64,000 nt of DNA, from the NCBI RefSeq assembly GCF_003399645.1, contig NZ_NBXD01000007.1, positions 353,658 through 417,657 of the forward strand, in the 5' to 3' direction. The first letter of the stretch is position 1. The number at the start of each line of letters is the position of its first letter. A program made the position numbers and the translations under genes. Below the pieces are notes generated by a model. The model saw only the letters and a program-made list of their open reading frames with translations, searched no databases and was not told where the DNA came from. Shown here piece after piece: positions 26,064-34,991 of this stretch. This DNA comes from Subtercola boreus. Lineage in GTDB: Bacteria; Actinomycetota; Actinomycetes; Actinomycetales; Microbacteriaceae.

Positions 26064-27179
26064 ATCAGCACCACCGAAACGGCGAAGCCTCCGGGTGACG
26101 CCAGCACCACACCCAGCGGCTCCCGGGTCGCGGTCACGCTTCGGCGTGGACCGCACCTGGGGCCGCTGGCCCGCTACATCCTGATCCGCTTCGGTATCAG
26201 CATCCTGCTGATCTTCGGCGTGACGCTCGTCACCTTCACCCTGGCGAACCTGGTGCCTGCCGACCCGGCGCAGGCCGCGCTCGGTGAGCGTGCCGCCTCC
26301 GACCCGGCCATCGTGGCTGCGTTCCGCGAGGCGCAGGGGCTCGACAAGCCGGTCGTGACCCAGTACCTCGTGTACATCGGGCACCTGTTCCAGGGCAACC
26401 TCGGCACGTCGACCCAGTCGCACAACCCGGTGTCGCAGGACCTCTCGGTCGCGTTCCCGGCCACCGCCGAACTCGCTCTCTTCGTGATCGTCTTCTCGAT
26501 CATCATCGGCGTGGGGCTCGGAACATGGGCCGCCCTCCGCCAGAACCGGTTCTCCGACCAGCTGTTCCGGGTGCTGAGCCTCGTGGGCATCTCGATCCCG
26601 ACGTTCTGGCTCGCCCTCGCCGCGTTCTACGTGTTCTTCTACCAGCTCCGCCTCGCGCCGGGCACCGGGCGGCTGAGCGCCTCGCTGCAGGCCCCGCCCA
26701 GGGTCACCGGTCTGTACACGGTCGATGCGCTCGTCGCCGGCCAGTACACGACCTTCTTCAACGCACTCTCGCACCTCATCCTGCCCGGGCTGGTGCTCAT
26801 CCTGTACACGGTCGGCCTGCTCGTGCGGTTCTCCCGCTCGGCCGTGCTCGACGTGCTGAACCAGGAGTACGTGCTGGCGGCCCGTGCGAAGGGGTTGAGT
26901 CCGTCCCGGGTGGTGTTCCGTTACGTGCTGCGGGGGGCTTCCCTGCCCATCCTCACGATCGTCGGCCTCGCTTTCGGATCGCTCCTCTCGGGCACCGTGC
27001 TCACCGAGCAGGTGTTCGGCTGGGGCGGTATCGGACAGTACGCCTACAAGTCGGCGACGACCCTCGACCTTCCGGCCGTCATGGGTGTCGGGCTCGTGGT
27101 CGGGGTCGTGTACATCCTGACCAACTTCATCATCGACGTCGTGTACGGCGTCATCGATCCCCGGGTGCGTGTGCAGTGA
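26064..27179 (+). CDS. ABC peptide transporter permease (DppB type), start codon uncertain
   Basis: A BPD-type permease with six predicted membrane segments and the EAA-like loop EYVLAARAKGLSPSRVV. The frame is open right after the upstream gene's stop, but it has no ATG, GTG or TTG until 26220, and that start would cut transmembrane segment 1 (ILIRFGISILLIFG). The expected N-terminus STTETAKPPGD begins after an ATC at 26064. I therefore place the start there as a non-standard codon; a CTG further in is the alternative. The C-terminus DPRVRVQ is family-typical. The stop overlaps the next gene (GTGA). Confidence 0.85.
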   Translation: MSTTETAKPPGDASTTPSGSRVAVTLRRGPHLGPLARYILIRFGISILLIFGVTLVTFTLANLVPADPAQAALGERAASDPAIVAAFREAQGLDKPVVTQYLVYIGHLFQGNLGTSTQSHNPVSQDLSVAFPATAELALFVIVFSIIIGVGLGTWAALRQNRFSDQLFRVLSLVGISIPTFWLALAAFYVFFYQLRLAPGTGRLSASLQAPPRVTGLYTVDALVAGQYTTFFNALSHLILPGLVLILYTVGLLVRFSRSAVLDVLNQEYVLAARAKGLSPSRVVFRYVLRGASLPILTIVGLAFGSLLSGTVLTEQVFGWGGIGQYAYKSATTLDLPAVMGVGLVVGVVYILTNFIIDVVYGVIDPRVRVQ

Positions 27180-28195
27180 GTATGGCGAAACCGCCTGGCG
27201 GTGCAAGCGATTCGCGGCTCGAGCTCGAAGCGGATGCCGCGGCGACCGCGGTGTACGACGAGGTCCAGGATGATCGTGCCGGGGGTTCCGGCGGCTCTGC
27301 CGGTCCTGGCGGCTCCGGTGCTTCCGGTGTGAGCTTCAGCGCGCTGCGCAACCGGCTCCGTCTGCCCCCGACCTTCCGGCGTCCCATGGCGATCATCGGC
27401 ATGTCGATCATCGTGCTGTGGTTCCTGGTCGCGATCTTCGTGCCCTGGATAGCGCCCTACGACCCCCTGGCGCAGCAGTTCGACAGGCTGCAGGCACCGA
27501 ACGCCGTCAACTGGTTCGGAACCGACTCGCTCGGGCGCGATGTGCTCAGCCGCACGCTGTACGGAGCCCGCATCTCGCTGCCGCTCGCGCTGATCCTCGT
27601 GGTCGCCTCGGCCATCATCGGATCGGTGCTCGGCGCCGTCGCGGGCTACTTCGGCCGCGCGGTCGACGAGATCATCATGCGCTTCAGTGACCTGGTGTTC
27701 GCGTTCCCCACGATCATCCTTGCCATGATCGTGACGGCTGCGCTCGGGCCGAGCCTGACGAACGCGGTCATCGCACTGTTGCTTGTCTCGTGGCCCAGCT
27801 ACGCCCGCGTGATGCGGTCGATGGTGCTCGGCGCGCGCTCGCGCGAATACGTGGTGGCCGGTCGGCTGCTCGGGTTCAGCCCGTTCACGTCGCTCCGCCG
27901 CGACATCCTGCCGAACGTGGCGGCGCCGGTGCTCGTGCTGGCGACGCTCGACTTCGGCAACGCCATCCTTCTGCTGTCGGGGCTGTCGTTCCTCGGCCTC
28001 GGCGCGACGCCGCCGACTCCGGAGTGGGGCGCCATGGTCGCCGACGGGGTGCAGCAGTTCAGCGACTGGTGGCTCGCGGCCTTCCCCGGCCTCGCGATCT
28101 TCACCGTCGTGGTCGCGTTCAACCTCGTGGGCGACGCCCTGCGCGACTCGCTCGACCCGCGCACCGCGGGCGCTGTGCAGGGAGTGAAGATCTGA
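27176..28195 (+). CDS. ABC peptide transporter permease (DppC type)
   Basis: A 339-residue inner-membrane permease. The GTG at 27176 forms a GTGA overlap with the previous stop; an ATG two codons later is the alternative. A Gly/Ser-rich N-terminal cytoplasmic stretch of about 60 residues precedes the first membrane segment. Family hallmarks are FGTDSLGRDVLSR and the EAA loop SREYVVAGRLLGFSPFTSLRRDILPN, with FLGLGATPPTPEWG near the C-terminus. It forms the translocation pore with the DppB-type permease. Confidence 0.92.
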   Translation: MSMAKPPGGASDSRLELEADAAATAVYDEVQDDRAGGSGGSAGPGGSGASGVSFSALRNRLRLPPTFRRPMAIIGMSIIVLWFLVAIFVPWIAPYDPLAQQFDRLQAPNAVNWFGTDSLGRDVLSRTLYGARISLPLALILVVASAIIGSVLGAVAGYFGRAVDEIIMRFSDLVFAFPTIILAMIVTAALGPSLTNAVIALLLVSWPSYARVMRSMVLGARSREYVVAGRLLGFSPFTSLRRDILPNVAAPVLVLATLDFGNAILLLSGLSFLGLGATPPTPEWGAMVADGVQQFSDWWLAAFPGLAIFTVVVAFNLVGDALRDSLDPRTAGAVQGVKI

Positions 28196-29115
28196 TGGCC
28201 GAGTACTCTGCCGACACGCAGCCACGCGAGGTGCCACCGGTGGCACCGGATGCGCGCGGCCTCCGGTTGCGTGGCCTCACCCTCGAACTCGGAGCCAAGG
28301 GCGCCGCGAAGCAGATCCTGCGCGGCATCGACCTCGACATCCCGGCCGGCTCGATCACCGGACTCGCCGGCGAGTCGGGCTCGGGGAAGACCATGACGGG
28401 CCTGGCGATCTGCGGACTCCAGCCCGCGGGATCCCGCCTCGGCGGCACCATCTCGTACACCGGGCCGCGCGGATCGGCCCCGAACCTGCTCGCCCTGAAG
28501 CCCCGTGCCATGAACGCCCTGCGCGGGCGCGAGGTGGCGATGATCTTCCAGGACCCGACCGCGAGCCTGCACCCGATGATGACCATCGAGGGGCAACTCA
28601 CCGACGGAATGCGGCACCACCTGAAGGTGAGCCGGACCGAGGCGCGCTCGCGCGCCCTCGCGCTGCTCGAGCGCGTGAAGGTGCCCGAGCCTGCGACGGC
28701 GCTGAAGAAGTACCCGCACCAGTTCTCGGGCGGGCAGCTGCAGCGTATCTCGATCGCGATCGCCCTGTCGTCGGAGCCGAGCGTTCTCATCGCCGACGAA
28801 CCCACGACGGCTCTCGACGTGACCGTGCAGGCGGGCATCCTGCGCCTGCTGCGGGAGCTCTGTGACAGCCTCGACCTCGCCGTTCTGCTCGTGACGCACG
28901 ACCTCGGTGTGATGTCGGCCCTCGCCGACACCGTCACCGTCATGCGCTACGGCGAGGTCGTCGAGCACGGCACCCGCTACCAGGTCATCCGCGAGCCGCG
29001 GAGCGAGTACACCCGCGCGCTCATCGACGCCCTGCCGCATCCCCCGGCGGAGGAGGGCTCCACCCCTGCGCCCGGCGCCCTCCCTCCCACCCCGACCCGA
29101 ACGGATCTCCGCTGA
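28195..29115 (+). CDS. ABC transporter ATP-binding protein (DppD type)
   Basis: A 306-residue ATPase with Walker A GESGSGKT, signature FSGGQLQRI, Walker B VLIADEPTTALD and switch histidine in LLVTHDL. It starts with a TGATG overlap with the permease and ends with a TGATG overlap with the second ATPase, so the operon is tightly coupled. It energises uptake as a heterodimer with the next gene product. Confidence 0.93.
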   Translation: MAEYSADTQPREVPPVAPDARGLRLRGLTLELGAKGAAKQILRGIDLDIPAGSITGLAGESGSGKTMTGLAICGLQPAGSRLGGTISYTGPRGSAPNLLALKPRAMNALRGREVAMIFQDPTASLHPMMTIEGQLTDGMRHHLKVSRTEARSRALALLERVKVPEPATALKKYPHQFSGGQLQRISIAIALSSEPSVLIADEPTTALDVTVQAGILRLLRELCDSLDLAVLLVTHDLGVMSALADTVTVMRYGEVVEHGTRYQVIREPRSEYTRALIDALPHPPAEEGSTPAPGALPPTPTRTDLR

Positions 29116-29897
29116 TGGCCGGCCACCTCACCGTGCGCGACGTCCACGTCGTCTACAAGCTGCCCGGGCGGCGCCAGCTCGCGGCCGTCGACGGCGTGAG
29201 CTTCGACCTCGCTCCCGGCGAGGTGCTGGGGCTCGTAGGGGAGTCGGGCTGTGGAAAGTCCACCCTCGCTCGCACCATCTGCGGCCTCGAGCCGCTCGCA
29301 GCGGGCACCGTCGAGTTCGACGGGCAGCCCGTCGTAGCGCTTGGGCTCCGCAAGCGGCCGGGGCACCTGCTGCGCATCCAGATGGTTTTTCAGAACCCGT
29401 ACAGCTCCCTGAACCCGAGGCGACGCGTCGGAGACCAGATCGAGGACGCCCTGGCCATCGCTCCACCGTCGGAACGGTCATCCGTCGACCGTCTGCTCGA
29501 CGACGTCGAACTCGACCGGGGGGCGGCGAATCTCTTTCCGCACCAGTTCTCGGGCGGACAGCGCCAGCGCATCGCCATCGCCCGCGCCATGGGGGCGCGG
29601 CCCGACGTGCTCGTGGGCGATGAACCGATCGCGTCGCTCGACGCCTCGCTGCAGGCCAAGGTCGCCACCCTCATGCGTGATGTCGCCCTGAAGAACGGCG
29701 CCTCGCTGCTGTTCATCAGCCACGACCTCTCGGTCGTGCGCGTCGTCGCCGATCGCGTCGCCGTCATGCAGGCCGGCCGCATCGTCGAAACCGGCCCGGT
29801 CGCCGCCGTCTGGAACGCCCCCACCGACCCCTACACCCGTCGCCTCCTCGCCGCCATCCCGACGGCCGACGGCCTCGGCCGCCTCCCCGCCGCCTGA
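29115..29897 (+). CDS. ABC transporter ATP-binding protein (DppF type)
   Basis: A 260-residue ATPase with Walker A GESGCGKST, the family motif QNPYSSLNPRRRVGDQI, signature FSGGQRQRI, a Walker B variant VLVGDEPIASLD and switch histidine ISHDL. It is the last gene of the importer. A small CGAAG/CTTCG hairpin (about 29986-29998) lies in the 140-bp convergent gap before the dipeptidase, with no strong terminator otherwise. Confidence 0.92.
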   Translation: MAGHLTVRDVHVVYKLPGRRQLAAVDGVSFDLAPGEVLGLVGESGCGKSTLARTICGLEPLAAGTVEFDGQPVVALGLRKRPGHLLRIQMVFQNPYSSLNPRRRVGDQIEDALAIAPPSERSSVDRLLDDVELDRGAANLFPHQFSGGQRQRIAIARAMGARPDVLVGDEPIASLDASLQAKVATLMRDVALKNGASLLFISHDLSVVRVVADRVAVMQAGRIVETGPVAAVWNAPTDPYTRRLLAAIPTADGLGRLPAA

Positions 29898-30037
29898 CCC
29901 CGCCACCCCCGCTCCGCGCCCGCCGCCCACCCCCGCCTCCCCCCTGCCCCGACACCGGGGCCACCTGATCGACACGATTCCCCGAAGCCTCTTCGAATAG
30001 GCCCGCGGATCATGGATTCTGTGTCCGTTCCTGGGCG

Positions 30038-31120
30038 CTACAGCTCGAGGGCGGGCGGGGTGGCGGACGAGCCGAGGTAGGCGGCGTCGGTCGCCCGGAG
30101 CACACGCAGCACGTTGCCGCCGGCGAGCGCGGCGAGGTCGGGCGCGCTCCAACCGCGGCGGGCGAGCTCTTCGAAGAGCACCGGGTAGCCGTCCACACCC
30201 TCGAGCCCCGCGGGGAACTCGTCGGTGCCGTCGAAGTCGCCCCCGAGGCCGATGTGGGCGACACCCGCGACCGCGCGGGCGTGCTCGACGTGGTCCGCGA
30301 CATCCGAGACCGTCACGGGGGGAGCGGGAGTGGTGCGGGGTCCGTCGAACCAGTCCGAGTACGCCGCGCTGAGGAACTGCGGCACAAAGGTCACCATGAG
30401 CACACCGCCGTTGCTCTCCAGCCGTGCGAGGACATCGTCCGGAACGTTGCGCAGGTGCGGAGCGAGCGCCCGGCACGAGCTGTGACTGAAGATGACAGGG
30501 GCGGATGTCGCATCCAAGGCCGCGTGCATCGTCGCCGGTGAGACATGCGACAGGTCGACGAGCACCCCGAGGCGGTTCAGCTCGTGGATGTACGACACCC
30601 CCCGCTCGGTGAGCCCGTCGTGCAGCGGAACGTCGGTGCCCGAATCGGCCCAGGACGTGTTGTGCACGTGGGTGAGTGTGAGGTAGCGAACCCCGAGGCG
30701 TGCGAGCATGCGCAGCACGGCGGGGGAGTCGTTGAGGCTGTGCGCGCCCTCCGCGCCCAGCAGGGAGGCGATACGGCCGGAGGCCTGGGCCGACTCCACC
30801 TCGCCGGCGGTGCGGGCGAGGTGGAAGTCGTCGGGGTACCGGGCGATGAGGCGGTACACCCAGTCGATCTGCTCCAGCGTCGCCTGCACAGCGTCAGCGC
30901 CGGGCAGCGTGTCTTCGACGTAGACCGACCAGAACTGCGCCCCGACGCGGCCGGCGCGGAGACGGGCGATGTCGGTGTCGCTCCTGAGCCCGCCCTCGAG
31001 CCCGTCGACCGAGTACCCGCGGTTGAGGCGGCACTCCCAGGCCCAGTCGTTGTGCCCGTCGATGACGGGGGAGAGGTCCAGGGCCAAGGCGGCGGTCGCG
31101 CGCGCGTCGCTGTCAGTCAT
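30038..31120 (-). CDS. Membrane dipeptidase (peptidase family M19)
   Basis: A 360-residue zinc dipeptidase of the renal dipeptidase type. Metal-binding and active-site segments are visible in order: DGHNDW, GAEGAHSL, DLSHVS, SHSSCRAL and the GLGGDFDG motif. It hydrolyses dipeptides, including some with a C-terminal D-residue in known members. No signal peptide is evident, so it is probably cytoplasmic. It is convergent with the peptide importer and follows a small cysteine-containing gene by 36 bp, probably in one transcript. Confidence 0.92.
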   Translation of the reverse strand: MTDSDARATAALALDLSPVIDGHNDWAWECRLNRGYSVDGLEGGLRSDTDIARLRAGRVGAQFWSVYVEDTLPGADAVQATLEQIDWVYRLIARYPDDFHLARTAGEVESAQASGRIASLLGAEGAHSLNDSPAVLRMLARLGVRYLTLTHVHNTSWADSGTDVPLHDGLTERGVSYIHELNRLGVLVDLSHVSPATMHAALDATSAPVIFSHSSCRALAPHLRNVPDDVLARLESNGGVLMVTFVPQFLSAAYSDWFDGPRTTPAPPVTVSDVADHVEHARAVAGVAHIGLGGDFDGTDEFPAGLEGVDGYPVLFEELARRGWSAPDLAALAGGNVLRVLRATDAAYLGSSATPPALEL

Positions 31121-31156
31121 GGTTCAACGCTACGGCAACCGCCGGTACCGCGATGT

Positions 31157-31354
31157 TCAGGCGGCAGGCAGCAGTTCGAGCTCGACGAACTGCAGCTCCG
31201 ACCCCACGGGACGCGCTCGCAGTGCACCGCTCCGGATCGCCTCCCCATGGGTCTCGCATACTGCAGCGAGCCCGAGACCGCCTCCGAGGGCGACGATTAG
31301 TTGATCGCCGGGGAGGTCGGCGCAGGAGCAGACAGCGCAGTGGGGCATGTTCAT
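31157..31354 (-). CDS. Small cysteine-containing protein upstream of the dipeptidase
   Basis: A 65-residue protein with CAVCSC near the N-terminus and CETHG in the middle, so a small zinc site is plausible. GAGAGG lies 5-6 bases before the ATG. It is followed by the M19 dipeptidase gene on the same strand. No family recognised. Cys/His spacing and the good RBS are the main support. Confidence 0.6.
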   Translation of the reverse strand: MNMPHCAVCSCADLPGDQLIVALGGGLGLAAVCETHGEAIRSGALRARPVGSELQFVELELLPAA

Positions 31355-31380
31355 CGTTTCCTCTCGCGTGCGCAGAACGC

Positions 31381-31454
31381 ACAGAACGGCCTAGTGGGCC
31401 AGTCATTCACAAACGGGACAGAACGGCCCAGTGGGCCAGTCATTCACAAACGGG
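31381..31454 (+). repeat. 37-bp tandem repeat (two units) with internal hairpins
   Basis: 31381-31417 and 31418-31454 are identical except for one T/C difference. Each unit contains a GGCCCAGTGGGCC-type palindrome and ends in TTCACAAACGGG. It lies upstream of both the small cysteine gene (minus) and the GlsB-type gene (plus). In the 394-bp intergenic stretch 31355-31748 I see only this repeat and the hairpin at 31544. Confidence 0.88.
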
Positions 31455-31543
31455 GACGTCAACCACTGCGAGGAAACGGACACCGGGACACGGCCACAAA
31501 GATAGGCCGCTCGAATGTGTACAGCGTAGGCCATCACCCATAA

Positions 31544-31571
31544 GGGTCACCCCCGGTCGAGGGGGATGACC
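31544..31571. promoter_or_regulatory. Intergenic hairpin upstream of the GlsB-type gene
   Basis: GGGTCACCCCC (31544-31554) can pair with GGGGGATGACC (31561-31571), with one wobble. It lies about 180 bp before the GlsB-type start. It may be an attenuator, a terminator for upstream transcription or an operator. Confidence 0.4.
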
Positions 31572-31748
31572 GGCCCCACAGAACCCGCACCTTGCACGTT
31601 CCCGGGCTGGGCGCTACCCCCGTCAGCCAAATCGACAGCACATCCTAAGCTTGGGGTCGCAGTCACCCCCAGACGGGATGGCCTGAGGGCACTCCTCCAT
31701 CGAGGGGTGCCGCATCGAAGCACCACACCACAGCAAAGGATTCACGCC

Positions 31749-32018
31749 ATGATCGGCCTCATCATCAGCCTCATCGTCATCGGACTGATCGCCGGTGCAC
31801 TCGCGCGCCTCATCATCCCGGGCAAGCAGAGCATGTCCATCCTCATGACCATCGTTCTGGGCATCGTCGGCTCGTTCGTCGGTGGTTTTCTCGGGTTCTT
31901 GATCTTCCAGCATGACCCGATGGACGGCTTCTTCCAGCCCGCCGGCATCATCGGCTCCATCATCGGTGCCATCGTCGTGCTATTCATCTACACCCGCGTG
32001 AAGGGCCGTCGCGCCTAG
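31749..32018 (+). CDS. GlsB/YeaQ/YmgE family stress-response membrane protein
   Basis: An 89-residue integral membrane protein of the transglycosylase-associated family. It has three hydrophobic segments: LIISLIVIGLIAGALAR, TIVLGIVGSFVGGFLG and IIGSIIGAIVVLFIY. The conserved ARLIIPGKQ and GIIGSIIGA patterns are present, and the C-terminus is basic. I chose the ATG at 31749 because it starts directly at the first membrane helix and follows AAAGGA. Family members are induced by general stress; the molecular role is unknown. Confidence 0.88.
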   Translation: MIGLIISLIVIGLIAGALARLIIPGKQSMSILMTIVLGIVGSFVGGFLGFLIFQHDPMDGFFQPAGIIGSIIGAIVVLFIYTRVKGRRA

Positions 32019-32044
32019 CAGTCTCCGGCGGCACTCTGCCGCTT

Positions 32045-32110
32045 CGAACGACGGGAGCCGGGCCGGCGCCCTCCGCATCACGCGGGGCATCGGCCCGGTT
32101 CCTTCGTTCG
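32045..32110 (+). terminator. Long imperfect hairpin terminator after the GlsB-type gene
   Basis: CGAACGACGGGAGCCGGGCC near 32045 pairs imperfectly with GGCCCGGTTCCTTCGTTCG ending at 32110. The stem is about 19 bp with a few mismatches, positioned between the GlsB-type stop and the next gene. The TAAGCT that follows (about 32112-32117) could be the -10 of the UbiB-type gene. Confidence 0.6.
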
Positions 32111-32141
32111 TTAAGCTGTGGTCTGTAGAGGGGAGGAGCGC

Positions 32142-34166
32142 ATGCTCGCAGATGTCGTTCTGGTCATCGTCGGCATCGTCTCGGCGGTGCTCGTCGGGCT
32201 GGTCAGCAGGCGTGTGCTGGGCGGCCCGGTCGGCTGGCCCCGGAGCATCATCGTCGGCATCCTCGTCTTTCTCTGCGGTCTGCCGTTCGCCCTCTGGGTG
32301 GGCGAACAGAGCGGAACGGTGTCCGGTGACGCGCACACCTTCGAGACCTCCTCGCTGGTCGGCATCCTGGTCATCGTGCTGAGTGTGGCCTGGGTGTTCG
32401 CCCTCGGTGTGGCCGTGCTGGTGGGCCTGGAGGTTCTGCTGCCGACGCGGCCCCTCGCCAACCCGGTCGACGTGATCCGGGGCGCGATCGCCCAGCGCCG
32501 CCGCACCGCCCGGTACTTCCAGATTCTCGAGATCGCGTCGCGGCACGGCGCAGGGTTCGTTTTCTCGGGCCGTACTCGCCGATCATCCGATCTCAGTTCG
32601 GCAGAGCAGCGCGCCAACGCGGTCGTCGCGACGATCAACGCGTCGGGCGTCACCTTCGTGAAGATCGGGCAGGTGCTCTCGACGAGGCGCGACCTCATTC
32701 CGGAGCCGTATCTCAGTGCGCTCGCGTCGCTGCAGTCGGGGGCGACCACTCTGCCCCGGGCCGAGATCCGCCAGACGATCCAGAGCGAACTCGGCCGGCC
32801 GATCGAGGGGGTGTTCGCGGCAATCGAGCCCACCCCGCTCGCCGCTGCATCGGTGGCGCAGGTCCACAGGGCCACCCTGCTCGACGGCTCGGAGGTGGTC
32901 GTGAAGGTGCAGCGCCCGACGGCGCGTGCGCAGGTGCAGGCCGATGTCGACATCATCCTCCGTCTCGCCCGGCGTGCCGAGGAGCAGACGCAACAGGGCC
33001 GCGACCTCCGCGCGGAGTCGGTGGCGCGCGGCTTCACGACGACGCTGCTCGATGAGCTCGACTACACGATCGAGTACAACAACACGGAGATGATCCGCTC
33101 GACCCTCCGCCGTATATCGGAGCACTCGGGCGGGGGCTCGGGCGCCCCGAGCATCACGGTTCCCACGGTCTATGCCGACGCGAGCAGCAAACGGATGATC
33201 ACGATGGACCTCGTCGACGGCGTGCCGCTCAGCCGTGCATCCGACCGTCTCGGCCTGCTTTCGTCAGGCGCTCGCCACGCCCTCGCCGTGGGGCTGATGG
33301 ACACGGTACTCGAGCAGATCCTGGTCTACGGAGTCTTCCACGCCGATCTGCACCCCGGAAACGTCATCCTCCGCGAAGACGGGTCGCTCGGCCTCATCGA
33401 TTTCGGAGCGATCGGCGTGATCGAGCGCAGCCAGCGCGAGCGACTCGCGACCCTGTTGCTCGCCGCGTCGAACGAAGACGACGTGGCGGCGACGGATGCT
33501 CTGCTGCTCATCGTCGATGTGCCACCCGGTGCCGACATCGACTCGTTCCGTCACGACATCGGTATCGTGCTCACCACCGTGCACCACCGCGGAGGCGGCG
33601 CCGGGGGATCGATCTTCACGCTGATGCTCGACGTCATCCGGCAGCACCACATCGCGCTTCCCTCTACCCTGGCGTCGGCGTTCCGCAGTTTCGCGACGCT
33701 CGAGGGCTGCCTGCATGTGCTGGTGAGCGACTTCGACATGATGGGCAGCGCGCTCGATCGCGTGCCCACTCTCCTCGGTCGGATGCTCAGCGCGAAGCGG
33801 CTCGCCCTGACGGCCCAGGCACAGGCGTCGAACACGGCGGCCTACGCCCGAACCCTGCCGCGCCGGGTCGATTCGCTGCTCACGCAGCTCGAACACGGCA
33901 CCCTGGGGGTGCGGCTGCGGCATTTCGCGTCGGACCCCGACCGCTCCTTCATCGACGGCATCGTGGGCGAGGTGGTCGGTGCATTCGTGTCGATCGCTGC
34001 CATCGTCGTCGCGATCGTGCTCGTGGTGGCGGGCGGCGGGCCGCTCCTCGCGGCGAACCTGCACCTGTTCGACCTGCTCGGGGCAGCGATCGGCTTCTTC
34101 GGATTCCTCGGGGTCATGCGGGTGGTGCGAAACGCGCTGGTGCGGCGCACCGGCGGGCATCCGTAG
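32142..34166 (+). CDS. ABC1/UbiB (AarF) family atypical kinase, membrane bound
   Basis: A 674-residue protein. Two or three N-terminal membrane helices are followed by the ABC1 kinase-like domain, with the KxGQ motif (VKIGQVLSTRRDLIP), the Ala-rich loop AAASVAQVHRA, the lysine in VVVKVQRP, the catalytic FHADLHPGN and the metal-binding LIDFGAIG. Two C-terminal membrane helices follow. I chose the ATG at 32142 because GGGGAGGAG precedes it. UbiB-type proteins have ATPase activity linked to quinone or isoprenoid lipid metabolism. A link to menaquinone here is inference. Confidence 0.9.
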   Translation: MLADVVLVIVGIVSAVLVGLVSRRVLGGPVGWPRSIIVGILVFLCGLPFALWVGEQSGTVSGDAHTFETSSLVGILVIVLSVAWVFALGVAVLVGLEVLLPTRPLANPVDVIRGAIAQRRRTARYFQILEIASRHGAGFVFSGRTRRSSDLSSAEQRANAVVATINASGVTFVKIGQVLSTRRDLIPEPYLSALASLQSGATTLPRAEIRQTIQSELGRPIEGVFAAIEPTPLAAASVAQVHRATLLDGSEVVVKVQRPTARAQVQADVDIILRLARRAEEQTQQGRDLRAESVARGFTTTLLDELDYTIEYNNTEMIRSTLRRISEHSGGGSGAPSITVPTVYADASSKRMITMDLVDGVPLSRASDRLGLLSSGARHALAVGLMDTVLEQILVYGVFHADLHPGNVILREDGSLGLIDFGAIGVIERSQRERLATLLLAASNEDDVAATDALLLIVDVPPGADIDSFRHDIGIVLTTVHHRGGGAGGSIFTLMLDVIRQHHIALPSTLASAFRSFATLEGCLHVLVSDFDMMGSALDRVPTLLGRMLSAKRLALTAQAQASNTAAYARTLPRRVDSLLTQLEHGTLGVRLRHFASDPDRSFIDGIVGEVVGAFVSIAAIVVAIVLVVAGGGPLLAANLHLFDLLGAAIGFFGFLGVMRVVRNALVRRTGGHP

Positions 34167-34187
34167 CCAGGCACCGACCGCCCGGCG

Positions 34188-34991
34188 CTACCGCGCGATC
34201 TCCGACCCGGGGATCGCCGCCAGCAGGGCCCGCGTGTACTCCTGCTGCGGCTGATCGAAGATCGTGTCGGGGGTGCCGCTCTCGACGATGCGCCCGTGCT
34301 GCATGACGTGTACCTCGTGCGAGATCATCCGCACCACGGCGAGGTCGTGGCTGATGAACAGGTAGCTGAGCCCGAGTTCGGCCTGCAGCTCGGCGAGCAG
34401 CTCGAGGATCTGCGCCTGCACGATCACGTCGAGGGCCGACACCGCCTCGTCGAGCACCACGAGCTCGGGGCTGAGCGCGAGGGCCCGGGCGATCGCCACA
34501 CGCTGGCGCTGCCCGCCCGAGAGTTCGTGCGGCAGACGGCTGGCCAGCGCGGTCGGCAGAGCGACCTGGTCGAGCAGCTCGTTCACCCGGGCATCCTGGG
34601 TCGCCCGCGTGCCGATCCGGTGCAGCTGCAGCGGCTCGGCAATGCTGCGGCCCACGGTGTACCGCGCGTCGAGTGAGCCGTAGGGGTTCTGGAAGACGGG
34701 CTGCACCCTGCGCCTGAACTCGAAGAGCTCGCGGCGGTCGAGCGTCGCCAGATCGACGCCGTCGAAGACCACCTGGCCACGGGTGGGGTCTTCGAGCTTC
34801 AGCACCATGCGTGCGGTGGTCGACTTGCCCGATCCCGACTCGCCGACGACGGCAACGGTCTTGCCCCGCGGCAGGGAGAACGTCGCGTCGGAGACGGCGG
34901 TGAACGGCTCAGCCTTCCGGAACGGGGCCGAGCGCACCGGGAACTTCTTGGTGACACCCCGCAGCTCGACGACGTTGCCGACGCCGATCAC
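34188..34991 (-). CDS. ABC transporter ATP-binding protein (DppF type), lone ATPase of a decaying operon
   Basis: A 267-residue ATPase with Walker A GESGSGKST, QNPYGSLDARYTVG, signature LSGGQRQRV, Walker B VVLDEAVSALD and switch histidine ISHDL. All catalytic motifs are intact. The GTG at 34991 overlaps the upstream stop (GTGA). A DppD-type partner gene is absent, although such importers normally use two ATPases. The upstream binding protein ends abruptly just before this gene. A deletion that removed the first ATPase and the end of the binding protein is the simplest explanation. Confidence 0.85.
   Translation of the reverse strand: MIGVGNVVELRGVTKKFPVRSAPFRKAEPFTAVSDATFSLPRGKTVAVVGESGSGKSTTARMVLKLEDPTRGQVVFDGVDLATLDRRELFEFRRRVQPVFQNPYGSLDARYTVGRSIAEPLQLHRIGTRATQDARVNELLDQVALPTALASRLPHELSGGQRQRVAIARALALSPELVVLDEAVSALDVIVQAQILELLAELQAELGLSYLFISHDLAVVRMISHEVHVMQHGRIVESGTPDTIFDQPQQEYTRALLAAIPGSEIAR

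Noticed and set aside
31381..31454. Possible CRISPR array
   Set aside because: The two 37-bp units are directly adjacent with no spacers, and no cas genes are in the window.
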